Source: Bin5 sp965200615 (lineage in GTDB: Bacteria > Chloroflexota > Anaerolineae > Caldilineales > Caldilineaceae). From it: a DNA stretch of 64,000 bases. The translations under genes were made by a program, and so were the position numbers. The stretch is from assembly GCA_965200615.1 (NCBI GenBank), contig OZ241377.1, positions 2,046,001 through 2,110,000 on the forward strand, written 5' to 3'. A model generated the notes under the pieces. It saw only the letters and a program-made list of their open reading frames with translations, searched no databases and was not told the origin of the DNA. Position 1 is the stretch's first letter. Every line of letters starts with the position of its first letter. Below, piece after piece: positions 1 to 8,658 of the stretch.

Positions 1-57
1 GTCGTCTTCATCGTACTGGGTATCTTGCAGGACCTGCTGATGCAGCTTGCCCACTAG
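1..57 (+). CDS. 3' end of a membrane protein (partial)
   Basis: The first 57 bases read without a stop in frame 1 and end at TAG, giving an 18-residue hydrophobic tail (VVFIVLGILQDLLMQLAH). A hydrophobic helix followed by a short amphipathic end is what the C-terminus of an inner-membrane permease often looks like. The rest lies outside the window, so the family cannot be named. It could also be a chance open stretch at the edge. Confidence 0.35.
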   Translation, partial: VVFIVLGILQDLLMQLAH

Positions 58-152
58 CAGTCTGCGGAATCCTGCATGAATCTTGCTCATGAGGAACGGG
101 CAGAGCGTGAAATCCTCACTTCCCACAGAAATCCACTCCACAAGGAACAACT

Positions 153-1271
153 GTGTCTGAAAGTCTGGAAGAAAGAGTTGCCGGCTGCCGGCAACCGCGC
201 TTGGCGGCCTCCGTCAGGGTGTTCGTTGTACTCCTCATCGCCGCGCTGTCACTAAGCGCCTGCAACATCCGGAATCCCTTCGGTCCGATATCCGAGCCGG
301 CCGCGGCCGAATCAGCCGGGCAGCTGGAAGAAGGGAGTCCCCTCTCCAGGCTCGTCGAACGCGCTAAAGAAGACCTCGTGCAGACAGCCGCCGCCGATTC
401 AGACGAGATCACCCTTGTCAGTACCGAGGAAGTGGAATGGGGCGACACCAGCCTCGGCTGCCCCCATCCCGACGAAATGTACGCGCAGATGATCACCCCG
501 GGCTATTTCATCGTTTTGAAATCCGGCGACAACACCTACAACTATCACACCGGCGCCGACCCCGAAGGACCACTGGTGCAGTGCACTGACGACGGCACAC
601 CTGCGGGTGCGGCTGACGCCCTCCCAGAGGAGCTCGAAGAAGAGAAAGCAGGGATCGAGATGGATGCTGAGGACCCCCTGCCCCGCCTTATCGAACGCGC
701 GACAGAGGACATCATACAGGCCACCGGCGCCGCCTTGGACGAGATTGCCGTTCTCAGCGCCGAAGAGGTCGAGTGGAGCGACACCAGCCTCGGCTGTCAG
801 GAGCCGGACGCTATGTACGCGCAGATGATCACGCCCGGCTACAAGATCGTACTCGAAATCGGCGGCAACACCTATGACTATCACACCGGCGCCGACCCTG
901 AAGGGCCGCTAGTGCATTGCACCGAAGACGGGATGCCCGCGAGCGCAGATCTCACCCTCCCAATGGAACCTGTAGGAGAGACCCTCATGGACGACGGCGC
1001 ACTGACTCTTCTGATCGAACGGGCCAAAGAAGACCTGGCGCAGGCAACCGGCGCCGCCTCCGACGCCATAACCGTTCTCAGCGCCGAAGAGGTCGAGTGG
1101 AGCGACACCAGCCTCGGCTGTCCCGAGCCGGACGCTATGTACGCCCAGGTCATCACACCGGGTTACCTGATCGTCCTCGAAACCGGCGGCGCAACCTACG
1201 AGTATCACAGCGGCGCCGACCCTGAGGGCCCGCTCCTGCACTGCACCTTGGAAGCCGGCAGCGAAGAGTAA
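153..1271 (+). CDS. lipoprotein with three tandem copies of a Cys/Trp domain
   Basis: The 372-residue protein starts at GTG, with a purine-rich AAGGAAC just upstream. Residues 20-37 form a lipoprotein signal peptide ending in the lipobox LSAC (Cys37), so the product should be anchored outside the cytoplasmic membrane. The mature part is three copies of an about 83-residue domain (about 62-144, 174-256, 282-364). Each has an acidic amphipathic helix, then EVEWxDTSLGC, MYAQxITPGY, a Y-x-YHTGADPEGPL segment and a closing Cys. The Cys pairs (103/144, 215/256, 323/364) recur at the same spacing and could form a disulfide in each copy. Copies 2 and 3 are nearly identical, so the duplication is recent. 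I know similar W-D-S-L-G-C domains as recurring uncharacterised units in Chloroflexota and cyanobacteria; the function is unknown. Confidence 0.85.
   Translation: MSESLEERVAGCRQPRLAASVRVFVVLLIAALSLSACNIRNPFGPISEPAAAESAGQLEEGSPLSRLVERAKEDLVQTAAADSDEITLVSTEEVEWGDTSLGCPHPDEMYAQMITPGYFIVLKSGDNTYNYHTGADPEGPLVQCTDDGTPAGAADALPEELEEEKAGIEMDAEDPLPRLIERATEDIIQATGAALDEIAVLSAEEVEWSDTSLGCQEPDAMYAQMITPGYKIVLEIGGNTYDYHTGADPEGPLVHCTEDGMPASADLTLPMEPVGETLMDDGALTLLIERAKEDLAQATGAASDAITVLSAEEVEWSDTSLGCPEPDAMYAQVITPGYLIVLETGGATYEYHSGADPEGPLLHCTLEAGSEE
336..1244 (+). repeat. three in-frame tandem domain repeats
   Basis: Three direct repeats of roughly 250 bp (about 336-584, 672-920, 996-1244) are separated by acidic or Pro-rich linkers of about 25-30 codons. 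Long identical DNA runs are shared by the second and third copies around 770-800 and 1080-1120, which makes the locus prone to copy-number change by recombination. Confidence 0.85.
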
Positions 1272-1292
1272 GTAGCTCGTTCCTTCAGGCCA

Positions 1293-1673
1293 ATGAACCC
1301 CATCAGAAATCAGGATCAGTTCGACGAACTGGTCCTCAGCGCCATCGAAGACCTGCCCGACCTGTTTCTTGACTGCCTCGAAAACGTCGCCATCGTAGTC
1401 GAGGAATGGCCCGATCGCGCCACCCTTGAATCCGTCGGCCTGCGCCAGCGCAGCAGTCTTCTCGGACTCTACCAGGGCATCCCCCAGACCGATCGAACAC
1501 ACGGCTACAATCTGGTTATGCCCGACAAAATCAGCATCTACCGCCGCCCGATCCTCATGCGCTGCCGCACCGAGCCCGAAGTCCGCGAACTCGTCCAAAG
1601 AGTCGTCCGCCACGAAATCGCCCACCACTTCGGCATCGACGACGACCGCCTCGTCGAGATCGGCGCTTACTGA
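1293..1673 (+). CDS. small zincin-like metallopeptidase (Zincin_1 / DUF1025 type)
   Basis: The 126-residue soluble protein has the zinc-peptidase signature HEIAHH at residues 107-112 (H107, E108, H111), followed by FGIDDDRL. This arrangement, the small size and the upstream LYQGIP and DKISIYRRPI segments match the minimal-gluzincin family PF06262. The family is widespread in Actinobacteria and Chloroflexota and its members have no firmly known substrate. No signal peptide is visible, so it is presumably cytoplasmic. It starts at ATG 21 bp after the lipoprotein gene and is probably cotranscribed with it. Family assignment is strong; the biological role is unknown. Confidence 0.85.
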   Translation: MNPIRNQDQFDELVLSAIEDLPDLFLDCLENVAIVVEEWPDRATLESVGLRQRSSLLGLYQGIPQTDRTHGYNLVMPDKISIYRRPILMRCRTEPEVRELVQRVVRHEIAHHFGIDDDRLVEIGAY

Positions 1674-1705
1674 GCCCTCCGGACAGACCCGAACTGCACC
1701 GGCCG

Positions 1706-1744
1706 CAGAGTTCAGCCTCAGAGTTCAGCCTCAGAGTTCAGCCT
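1706..1744 (+). repeat. 13-bp unit in three tandem copies
   Basis: CAGAGTTCAGCCT occurs three times in a row (1706-1718, 1719-1731, 1732-1744) in the spacer after the zincin gene. It is perfect and lies about 75 bp upstream of a predicted promoter. It could be a minisatellite or a protein-binding array; nothing in the sequence decides between them. Confidence 0.85.
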
Positions 1745-1817
1745 CAGTGTAATGCCGCTGTGTACAGGTGTTGATCCCCTGAGCAGAGTCCGTCGACTCT
1801 CCCAATTTTTGAGTGCA

Positions 1818-1846
1818 TTGGCAACCATCGCTGCCTGTGCTAAGAT
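1818..1846 (+). promoter_or_regulatory. sigma70-type promoter with extended -10
   Basis: TTGGCA (1818-1823) lies 17 bp from TAAGAT (1841-1846), which is directly preceded by TGC, an extended -10. Transcription would start near 1853 and leave a leader of about 255 nt before the permease ATG at 2109. The leader has no open reading frame I can support and no riboswitch class I recognise. The rest of the 435-bp spacer 1674-2108 holds only this promoter and the 13-bp repeats. Confidence 0.5.
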
Positions 1847-2108
1847 GGCGTCTATATAGTGTGCTGTTCTTTCCCGGGCGCCTCTTGAGGGCAGGCGTAT
1901 CTGGAACGCATCACCCTTCCTCGCCAACCCAGGCGGGTGCCTCCGACCCACCATTGTTGAGCCCATAACGGCAGAAACCCCGTTTCCGCGATGGACGACC
2001 TGCCGAATTAGGGCCGCAACTGCACCGCATACTCCGGGCGCCGCACAATATCCGGTCCGTGGCTCTAGGGAGCACGCCGGCCGCCAGCCACTTGTGTCTA
2101 GGTGTCAA

Positions 2109-2987
2109 ATGGTCGCTTCCCGCAGTTTCCGATTCCGCCTCGAGTCAATCCTGATCTACCTGGGCCTCGGTATCTTCGCGTTCATCGCCGTGACGCCCTT
2201 CCTCCACACCATCGCCCGCTCCTTCAGCGCCGAAGCCCCGATCCTCCGTGGCGAAGTCTATATCTGGCCGGTCGGCTTCTCCTTCGACGCCTACGAGCGC
2301 CTCGTCATCGGCGGCACCTTCTGGCTCGCCTATCGCAACTCTTTCATGATTACCACCTCCGCGACGCTGGTGCAGATGTTCATGACCATCCTCTGCGCCT
2401 ATCCGCTTTCGCGTACCTACCTGCCGGGCCGCAATTTCTTCATGACCCTGATCGTCTTCCAGATGATCTTCCCCCCCAGCCTGATCCCGTTCTATCTGAC
2501 CGTGCGGGAAGTCGGCCTCATCGATAGCTGGGGCTCTCTCATCTGGCCCTACGCCATCAACACCTTCAACATGATCGTTCTGAAGAGCTATTTTCAGGCG
2601 CTGCCCAGGGAGCTGGAAGAGTCCGCAATCATCGACGGCGCCAACGATTTCAGGGTCCTCATCCATATCATGCTCCCCCTTTCCGTCCCCGTGCTACTGA
2701 CCTTGACCCTGTTCTACGTCGTCGCCAACTGGAACCTGTTCCTGCCGGCCATCTTCTTCATCAACGATGGCAACAAACAACCCCTCCAGGTGATCCTGCG
2801 CGACATGATCTGGTCCATGCAACTCGCCACCCAGACCGCCAGCGCCGACGATTTCGAAAGGCTGGCCGGCATGGAAGCCCTCAAGGCCTCCAGCGTCATC
2901 ATCGCCGCGATCCCAATGTTGATCGCCTATCCGTTCTTCCAGCGTTACTTCATTAAAGGCATCCTTCTGGGAGCAATCAAAGGGTAG
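2109..2987 (+). CDS. carbohydrate ABC transporter permease (LplC/MalG-like)
   Basis: The 292-residue inner-membrane protein has six predicted transmembrane segments and the permease EAA loop, seen as ELEESAIIDGANDF followed by LPLSVPVLLTL. The short N-terminus, the RSFSAEAPILRGEVYIWPVGFSFDAYERL region and the end FFQRYFIKGILLGAIKG are typical of LplC/YtcP-type permeases of the CUT1 family. I chose ATG 2109 over GTG 2094 because it places the signal-anchor helix near the N-terminus. It is the first gene of an importer with the binding protein (3120) and second permease (4796); no ATPase gene is nearby, so a shared MsmX-like ATPase is expected elsewhere. Confidence 0.9.
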   Translation: MVASRSFRFRLESILIYLGLGIFAFIAVTPFLHTIARSFSAEAPILRGEVYIWPVGFSFDAYERLVIGGTFWLAYRNSFMITTSATLVQMFMTILCAYPLSRTYLPGRNFFMTLIVFQMIFPPSLIPFYLTVREVGLIDSWGSLIWPYAINTFNMIVLKSYFQALPRELEESAIIDGANDFRVLIHIMLPLSVPVLLTLTLFYVVANWNLFLPAIFFINDGNKQPLQVILRDMIWSMQLATQTASADDFERLAGMEALKASSVIIAAIPMLIAYPFFQRYFIKGILLGAIKG

Positions 2988-3119
2988 CTGTCGTTGAGAA
3001 CCGGGTTGCCTCCGACCGTCCTTGAACCGTGATTGAACGATCTGTCCGATGCAGTTGACGTGAAGCGATTTTCATCTCTGGTGTGTCCAAAGTTCAGTTT
3101 CCACAGGAGGGAATCAAAC

Positions 3120-4724
3120 ATGTCTGCACAGTCAAAGTTCACCCGCCGCCAGGCCCTTAAACTGATGGGGGTCGGTACCTTCAGCGCCTATCTGGCCGCC
3201 TGCGCCGCGCCCGCCGGCCCGTCCGACACGGCCGACTCGGAAATGCCCGCCGGCGAGAAGAAGACCATCTCTATCTCCCACATTGGCGGCGGCAGCATGG
3301 AGGCCTCGGAGAAGTCGCACCGCATGAAGCTGCTGCGCTCCAGCTTCCCCGACATCGAGTTCGAGAACCGTTGGGTCAGCTACGCAGCCTACCTGGACAA
3401 GATCCCAGTCCAGATCGCCAGTGGAGACCTCGCCGACCTTCAGTTCTGCAACGCCTTCAACGACATTCCGCTGATGATGGAGAACGAGGTCATCATCGAA
3501 ACCGGGCCGCTGCTGGAACAGTTCGGCCAGAACATCCTCGCCGTCACGCCCGAGGCGGCTTGGGCCTCCACCGTTTACGACGGCAGGCAGGTCGCCGTCA
3601 CCCACAATATCTACGACCTCAATATCTGGACCAGCCAGTATCGCGGAGACTGGTTGGAGTCGCTCGGCCTCGGCATCCCTGAAACGATCGATGAATACGG
3701 CGAGGTGCTGCGCGCCTTCTCCAACAGCGACCCCGATGGCAACGGTCAGGACGACACCTATGGCCGCCTGCTCTACAACTCCGTCCGCTTCGACGACGAC
3801 TTCTTCCATGCATTCGGCGTCGCCGTCGGCCATCACCTCAACGGCTTCTGGCGCGATCGCGACGGCCGCCTGGAGTTGGACTGGGTCCAACCGGGCATGA
3901 AGGACGCGCTCTCTTGGATGAGCTCCGTCTGGGCAGACGGCGGCTTCCATCCCGATTCGATCAGCATCCCCCTCGGCCAGAAAGACAACGCCTTCCGCGC
4001 CGGAATTGCCGGCAACGTCTACACCGCCTGGGGAGCCATCGACTTCGCCCAGGAAAAGATCAGGACCGTCGCCCCCGAGGCCACTGTCGTCGCCGGCCCC
4101 GCCCCCGAAGGACCGGGCGGCCGCGGCTATACCGGCGAAGGCTGGCCCTGGTGCTTCGTCATACCCATCACAGCCCCGTATCCCGAAGACTGTGTGAAGG
4201 TCATCGACTGGTTCTTTACGCCGGACATCGCCTCCCAGATTATCTGCGAGGGCGTTCTCGGTGTCACCAACAAAGGCCTGAACGAGAACGGATGGTGCGT
4301 CGAATACAGCCCCGCAGAGAAGAAGGCCATGGGTGACGAGTGGTCCCAGAAACAAAACGAAGTCCAGGACATCAGCGTCTTTTGGGGCCTCTGGCTGACA
4401 ATCGGGACGTTGGGCGGTGTGCAGCCCTTCCCCACCTTCCCCCCCGATATGAAGAAGCACTTCGAGGACATGCTCGCCGCCAAGTATTCCGAAGAAGCGC
4501 TTGCCGCCCAGGTAATCTCGCAAGAATACCTCAAGCTCACTGAGAAGCCCCGCCCCGTCCAGGCCGATAAGGAATTCTGGCCCGGCCTGCAAACCCGCTT
4601 CGGCGAGTTCATCTCGCAGGCGGTGGCCGGCACTATCGATATCGACCAGGGTTGGTCGGAGTGGCTCGACTTCTTTGAAAAGAACGGTGGCCCTCTGCTC
4701 ACCGAGCAGGTCAACGAGATCTAG
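3120..4724 (+). CDS. sugar ABC transporter substrate-binding lipoprotein
   Basis: The 534-residue extracellular solute-binding protein starts at ATG 3120, 9 bp after a strong AGGAGG. The N-terminus has FTRRQALKLMG (twin-arginine-like) and the lipobox LAAC at Cys28. The mature part has the family-1 binding-protein layout, with repeated W/Y-rich segments and an LplA-like length. It lies between two permease genes of the same importer and presumably delivers an oligosaccharide or glycoside to them. The in-frame upstream codons from 3033 are rejected as a start because they lie before the ribosome-binding site and signal peptide. Confidence 0.9.
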   Translation: MSAQSKFTRRQALKLMGVGTFSAYLAACAAPAGPSDTADSEMPAGEKKTISISHIGGGSMEASEKSHRMKLLRSSFPDIEFENRWVSYAAYLDKIPVQIASGDLADLQFCNAFNDIPLMMENEVIIETGPLLEQFGQNILAVTPEAAWASTVYDGRQVAVTHNIYDLNIWTSQYRGDWLESLGLGIPETIDEYGEVLRAFSNSDPDGNGQDDTYGRLLYNSVRFDDDFFHAFGVAVGHHLNGFWRDRDGRLELDWVQPGMKDALSWMSSVWADGGFHPDSISIPLGQKDNAFRAGIAGNVYTAWGAIDFAQEKIRTVAPEATVVAGPAPEGPGGRGYTGEGWPWCFVIPITAPYPEDCVKVIDWFFTPDIASQIICEGVLGVTNKGLNENGWCVEYSPAEKKAMGDEWSQKQNEVQDISVFWGLWLTIGTLGGVQPFPTFPPDMKKHFEDMLAAKYSEEALAAQVISQEYLKLTEKPRPVQADKEFWPGLQTRFGEFISQAVAGTIDIDQGWSEWLDFFEKNGGPLLTEQVNEI

Positions 4725-4736
4725 CAGTCAGGCATC

Positions 4737-4776
4737 GGTGGTCGGAGGCCGGATTCCGTTCCGGCCTCCGACCACC
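4737..4776 (+). promoter_or_regulatory. intercistronic 16-bp hairpin between binding protein and permease
   Basis: GGTGGTCGGAGGCCGG (4737-4752) and its exact reverse complement (4761-4776) enclose an 8-nt loop. There is no T-run after it, so it is unlikely to be a full intrinsic terminator. Its position just after the binding-protein stop fits a 3'-end stabiliser or partial attenuator that keeps binding-protein mRNA in excess over permease mRNA, as known for malE-malF type operons. The sequence is certain; the function is inferred. Confidence 0.7.
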
Positions 4777-4795
4777 GCCAGATGAGGATGGCAAC

Positions 4796-5758
4796 GTGGC
4801 AACGTCAGCCGTATCCAACTCCACCGCGACATCGGGCCGCCGCAGGGCCTTTTGGGCGCAGTTTCTCTTCAACGCCTGGACATACCGCTACCTCTACCTG
4901 ATGCTTGTCCTGCCCTTCGTCTTCTTCGTTATCTTCCGTTTCTACCCCATGTGGGGCAACATCATCGCCTTCAAGAAGTACCAGCTGATGCACGGGATCT
5001 GGGGCAGCCAGTGGGTTGGACTCAAGCACTTCAACACACTCTTCGACGATCCCGCCTTCCTGCGCGTTCTGCGCAACACCGTATCCATCGCCGTATTCAA
5101 GATGCTTTTCACCTTCCCCGCCCCCATCATTCTGGCGCTCTTCGTCAACGAAGTCCGCCACATGGCCTATAAGCGGTTTGTTCAAACCGTTGTCTACGTC
5201 CCCCACTTTCTCTCTTGGGTGATCTACGGCGCCATACTCTACATCGTGTTGTCGCCCGCGAACGGCATCGTTAACAACATCATCTCCTCACTCGGCATGG
5301 AAAAAGTCGCCTTCTTCCAAAAACCGGGCTACTTCCAACCTATCGTCATCATCTCATCACTGCTAAAGGAGACCGGTTGGGCCGCCATCATCTACCTCGC
5401 CACCATCTCGACCATCGATCTCACTCTGTACGAAGCCGCTATCATCGACGGCGCCAACCGCTGGCAGCTCATGCGCTATGTGACGCTGCCCGGCCTGGCC
5501 ATGACCATCGTTACTCTGTTCATCCTCCAGATCGGATTCTTCCTCAACGTCGGTTTCGAACAGATATTTATCCTGCAGAACAACATGGTGCTCACCACCG
5601 CCGACGTGATCGAGACCTTTATCTACCGCGTCGGCATCCGCCAGGCCCGCTTCGACTTCACCACCGCCGCCGGCCTCTTCAACGGCCTGGTGGGTATGGT
5701 GCTTGTCCTGCTCGCCGACCGCCTCGCCAAACGCCTGGACCTGCCCGGCATCTTCTGA
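4796..5758 (+). CDS. carbohydrate ABC transporter permease (LplB-like)
   Basis: The 320-residue protein starts at GTG with a GAGGATG-type ribosome-binding site 6-11 bp upstream. It shows six transmembrane helices and an EAA loop (YEAAIIDGANRWQLM...TLPGLAMTI). The MLVLPFVFFVIFRFYPMWG entry and the NNMVLTTADVIETFIYRVG segment near residue 265 are characteristic of LplB-type permeases, the usual partner of LplC-type permeases. It completes the importer 2109-5758 together with the upstream permease and binding protein. Confidence 0.9.
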   Translation: MATSAVSNSTATSGRRRAFWAQFLFNAWTYRYLYLMLVLPFVFFVIFRFYPMWGNIIAFKKYQLMHGIWGSQWVGLKHFNTLFDDPAFLRVLRNTVSIAVFKMLFTFPAPIILALFVNEVRHMAYKRFVQTVVYVPHFLSWVIYGAILYIVLSPANGIVNNIISSLGMEKVAFFQKPGYFQPIVIISSLLKETGWAAIIYLATISTIDLTLYEAAIIDGANRWQLMRYVTLPGLAMTIVTLFILQIGFFLNVGFEQIFILQNNMVLTTADVIETFIYRVGIRQARFDFTTAAGLFNGLVGMVLVLLADRLAKRLDLPGIF

Positions 5759-5928
5759 TTCTGCTCTGCTGCTTTCAGGCGCCTGCTCAGCCGCGGTCAG
5801 TTCGCGATCAAAAGTGAGCCGGCTGCAGGTTTTTTCAACTCCTCACTCCTCTCCTCTCGTAGTTTCCCATCAGTTGCCAAGCGGGGTTGACTACTGTAAA
5901 CTGAAACTTCATAGTGGAAGGAAGACAG

Positions 5929-6753
5929 ATGCGGCTGAAGGAAAAAGTCGCCATCGTTACCGGAGCCGGCCGCGGGCTCGGCCGTACGATCGCCAGACAC
6001 TTTGTTGAAGAAGGGGCGACTGTAGTCATCGCCGAGCAGGACACGGAGTCCGGGCGGCGTGTCCAAGCCGAGTTGCACAGTGCCGGCGCTACCGCCTTCT
6101 TTGTCAGGACCGATGTCTCCAGCCGTCCCGACGTAGAAATATTGGTTGACGAGACGGTGCGGCGCTGTGGCTGCATCGACATCCTCGTCAACAATGCCGC
6201 TGTCCTCGGCGAAAACGGCCATTTCCTCGAGATATCCCAGTCAGTCTGGGATCACGTGGTCAGCGTCAATCAGACGGCGGTCTTTATCTGTTCACAACTG
6301 GTGGGCCGTGTCATGGCGAAGGCCGGCAGGGGAAATATCATCAACATCTCCTCCATAAATGGCGCCGTCCCTCTGCCCCGCTGCGCGGCCTATGTCACTG
6401 CCAAGAGCGCGGTCGAGTCCTTGACCCGCATTGCAGCCAACGATCTGGCTCCTTACAATATCCGCGTTAACACCATCGCTCCAGGTCCCATCGAGAACCG
6501 CCCTCCGCATCTGGAACTGCCGCGCCCGACCGAAGGTACCCTGCTCGGCCGCAATGGCCTGCCGCACGAAATAGCCGCTGCAGCCGTCTTTCTCGCGTCT
6601 GAAGAGTCCAGTTTCATCACCGGCGAACGCATAGCGGTCGATGGCGGCATGTTGGTCAACGGCTATCGAATCTACGACGTCGAGCGCCCTGCAAAGCACG
6701 CGCTGCCCTCATTACAACAGGAGGAGCCGCCGGCTCTTGGCACAGAAAGCTGA
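5929..6753 (+). CDS. SDR family NAD(P)-dependent oxidoreductase
   Basis: The 274-residue classical short-chain dehydrogenase has the cofactor motif TGAGRGLG (residues 11-18), NNAA (88-91), the catalytic Ser in NISSING (141/142) and YVTAK (Tyr155, Lys159). The C-terminal FITGERIAVDGG is the standard SDR ending, followed by an extra tail of about 45 residues. ATG 5929 is chosen because GGAAGG lies 7 bp upstream; the in-frame GTG 5914 overlaps that site. It follows the sugar importer by 170 bp and may oxidise an imported sugar or polyol, but the substrate cannot be read from the sequence. Confidence 0.9.
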   Translation: MRLKEKVAIVTGAGRGLGRTIARHFVEEGATVVIAEQDTESGRRVQAELHSAGATAFFVRTDVSSRPDVEILVDETVRRCGCIDILVNNAAVLGENGHFLEISQSVWDHVVSVNQTAVFICSQLVGRVMAKAGRGNIINISSINGAVPLPRCAAYVTAKSAVESLTRIAANDLAPYNIRVNTIAPGPIENRPPHLELPRPTEGTLLGRNGLPHEIAAAAVFLASEESSFITGERIAVDGGMLVNGYRIYDVERPAKHALPSLQQEEPPALGTES

Positions 6754-6776
6754 AATGCGAGGAGAACCGAGAGTAA

Positions 6777-7643
6777 GTGCCTACCGATAATCCGGGTCCT
6801 CTGTCCGCAAAAATGCGCCGTCTGATGCCTTCCCTGATCATTGCGCTCGCGCTCCTGTCCGCCTGCTTCGGCCCGGACCTGCCCGGCGCGCCCCAAATGC
6901 CCCGGCTCCCCTCGCCGCGTTCGCTTCCTGGCGTCGATGAGCTGCTGGACCAACTTCCTGGCTTCGACCTGGATCTGCTGCGAGAGCTGGGCCTCCCGGA
7001 CCTGAGCGATATCGCCGACCTGCCGCAGCTTGTCGACCTCCCCAGCCTAGATGTCGCAGAAAACGCCATCATTTTCGCCGGACCAACCGCAATGCGCATC
7101 GAAGTTGGCGAATTCATACGCGGTACCGACATTCAACTGGCCGGGATCGTTGATGGCAGCGCCGAATTTCTCTTCGCAGGCCTGCGCGCCGAGCGCATCG
7201 CCGGCGACTCGCTCGACTTCGACGGCCCTTGGCCGAATATCGGTGGTGTCGACTACCTGCTGCGCCTGCGCGTCTATCAAGTCACCGAAGAGTACGTTCG
7301 CGCCGCCGGCGTTCATCGCCTCTCGATCGAGGGTATCCAACCCATCCATCAGCCGGCCATGGCCTTGCAGGAGAACCTCCTCAAGATTCCCTACACAGGT
7401 TCCGTCGGCCCCGGTGCTCAACTCAAAGGAACAACATTCGGTTATGTCGGACTGGCAGAGCAGGGCGCCGAAATCAGTGGAATCCCTGTCGGCGATTTTC
7501 CCTTTCGCAAAACCGGTGATAGTCTGCGGTGGCAGGGCCTGCTGCGGCCGGATCTTCCCAGCCGCTTCGATCTGCGCGTTGTCCATTACGGAGAGAACTC
7601 TGTCCAGGTCGCTGGGATCGTCTCTCTGCAACTTCCGGATTAG
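6777..7643 (+). CDS. predicted lipoprotein of unknown function
   Basis: The 288-residue protein has an export signal (MRRLMPSLIIALALLSAC) ending in a lipobox at LLSAC, so it is likely lipid-anchored outside the membrane. The mature N-terminus is a leucine/proline/aspartate-rich stretch with repeated LPxL and LPDL-like units (about residues 35-90). A predicted beta-rich region follows with no motif I recognise. GTG 6777 is the start with the better upstream GAGGAG; ATG 6813 would give a signal peptide of normal length and is the alternative. It begins 23 bp after the SDR gene. Confidence 0.7.
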   Translation: MPTDNPGPLSAKMRRLMPSLIIALALLSACFGPDLPGAPQMPRLPSPRSLPGVDELLDQLPGFDLDLLRELGLPDLSDIADLPQLVDLPSLDVAENAIIFAGPTAMRIEVGEFIRGTDIQLAGIVDGSAEFLFAGLRAERIAGDSLDFDGPWPNIGGVDYLLRLRVYQVTEEYVRAAGVHRLSIEGIQPIHQPAMALQENLLKIPYTGSVGPGAQLKGTTFGYVGLAEQGAEISGIPVGDFPFRKTGDSLRWQGLLRPDLPSRFDLRVVHYGENSVQVAGIVSLQLPD

Positions 7644-7798
7644 ATGCGACTGGCAGTCAGTTGTTTTACCGCGTGGCCGGCAACACGACGTGAGCTCTTC
7701 TTCTCGACTGGAATCTTTTATCTGAGGCTCCGCAGTGAAGCAGAAAAAAGAGGACGGGCAGCGAAGAAAACTACGTATCCGATCCGGAGAAAGAAGCG

Positions 7799-8632
7799 AT
7801 GGTTGAGGCCGTGAGCAACTCCGGTACGTTGAGTGTGATCCGAAGGTTCAGACCACACGCCGACCTCCAGGGTATTCGCGCCGACTATTACAATCTTACC
7901 GACCTCCAGGGCCAGCCCCTGGCCGGGCTTCTTGTGCTCATGGACCGGCGCGGACGGCCCGTGCGCGCCGAAATCCATATGAACAACGATATGGCCGACG
8001 CTCTCTACGAGATCGCCCTGCGCCAGAGCCTCCGCCTCATTGAAGATCGCTACAAAAGCGATTGTCCCGTTCGTCTCTATCCCCTGCGGATGCAATTGAA
8101 TAGCGACCCGCTTTCGGTTCAGCCCAGGGGCAGCGCCTCGCATGCCGGCATCGCGCCGGCACCCGCCTCGGGCAATCCTCTGATGCTTGTGGCTGCCGCG
8201 CTCCTCGCGATATCCGCACTCTTCAGCGGCTGGTTCCTGAACGAATGGCTCACAGGTGACCTGACCGGCGTCGGATCGTCGGCCGCGATTTCTGCAGGGT
8301 CGTCCTCGGCGGCCGCCAGACAGAACGTCCTCATCGTCGAAACCAACGGTCTGCCTCCCAGCCGCAACGCAATCCCGATGAATGTGGGCGATCGTATCCG
8401 GCTCCTGCCCGAGTACAAGATCTCTCTGCGCACCGAGGCCGGGGCGCAGGCTGGCGCCATCGTTACCCACTTGCAGAACGCCGATCCCATGACAATTCTC
8501 AACGGCCCCATCTGGCTGGAAGGCAATAGCGATACCATCGTCTGGTGGTATGTGCGTGTCGATAACGGCGCAGAAGGCTGGGTACCCGCCAATACAAGTG
8601 AACTGACACTCTTGGAACCTCTCACCCAATAA
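7799..8632 (+). CDS. single-pass membrane protein with a C-terminal SH3-like domain
   Basis: This 277-residue protein starts at ATG 7799 after GGAGAAAGAAG. Residues 1-110 are soluble with no recognised family. A transmembrane helix at about 127-147 (PLMLVAAALLAISALFSGWF) is followed by an Ala/Ser-rich linker. The C-terminal about 100 residues resemble a bacterial SH3 domain, with the pattern NVGDRIRLLPEYKISLRTEAG...GPIWLEG...WWYVRVDNGAEGWVPA. Such domains bind cell-wall or glycan ligands in many proteins. The N-terminus is probably cytoplasmic and the SH3-like part outside. Function unknown. Confidence 0.75.
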   Translation: MVEAVSNSGTLSVIRRFRPHADLQGIRADYYNLTDLQGQPLAGLLVLMDRRGRPVRAEIHMNNDMADALYEIALRQSLRLIEDRYKSDCPVRLYPLRMQLNSDPLSVQPRGSASHAGIAPAPASGNPLMLVAAALLAISALFSGWFLNEWLTGDLTGVGSSAAISAGSSSAAARQNVLIVETNGLPPSRNAIPMNVGDRIRLLPEYKISLRTEAGAQAGAIVTHLQNADPMTILNGPIWLEGNSDTIVWWYVRVDNGAEGWVPANTSELTLLEPLTQ

Positions 8633-8658
8633 GCGACACCAGTTTGGCAACGTTCAAC

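Noticed and set aside
3132..4592. Long open frame (486 codons) on the minus strand
   Set aside because: It is the complement of the binding-protein gene 3120-4724, which has a signal peptide, lipobox and ribosome site; GC-rich codon use creates such shadows throughout the window.
5887..5915. TTGACT-17-CATAGT as promoter of the SDR gene
   Set aside because: The start site would fall at or beyond the ribosome-binding site, leaving no room for a leader; the -10 is poor.
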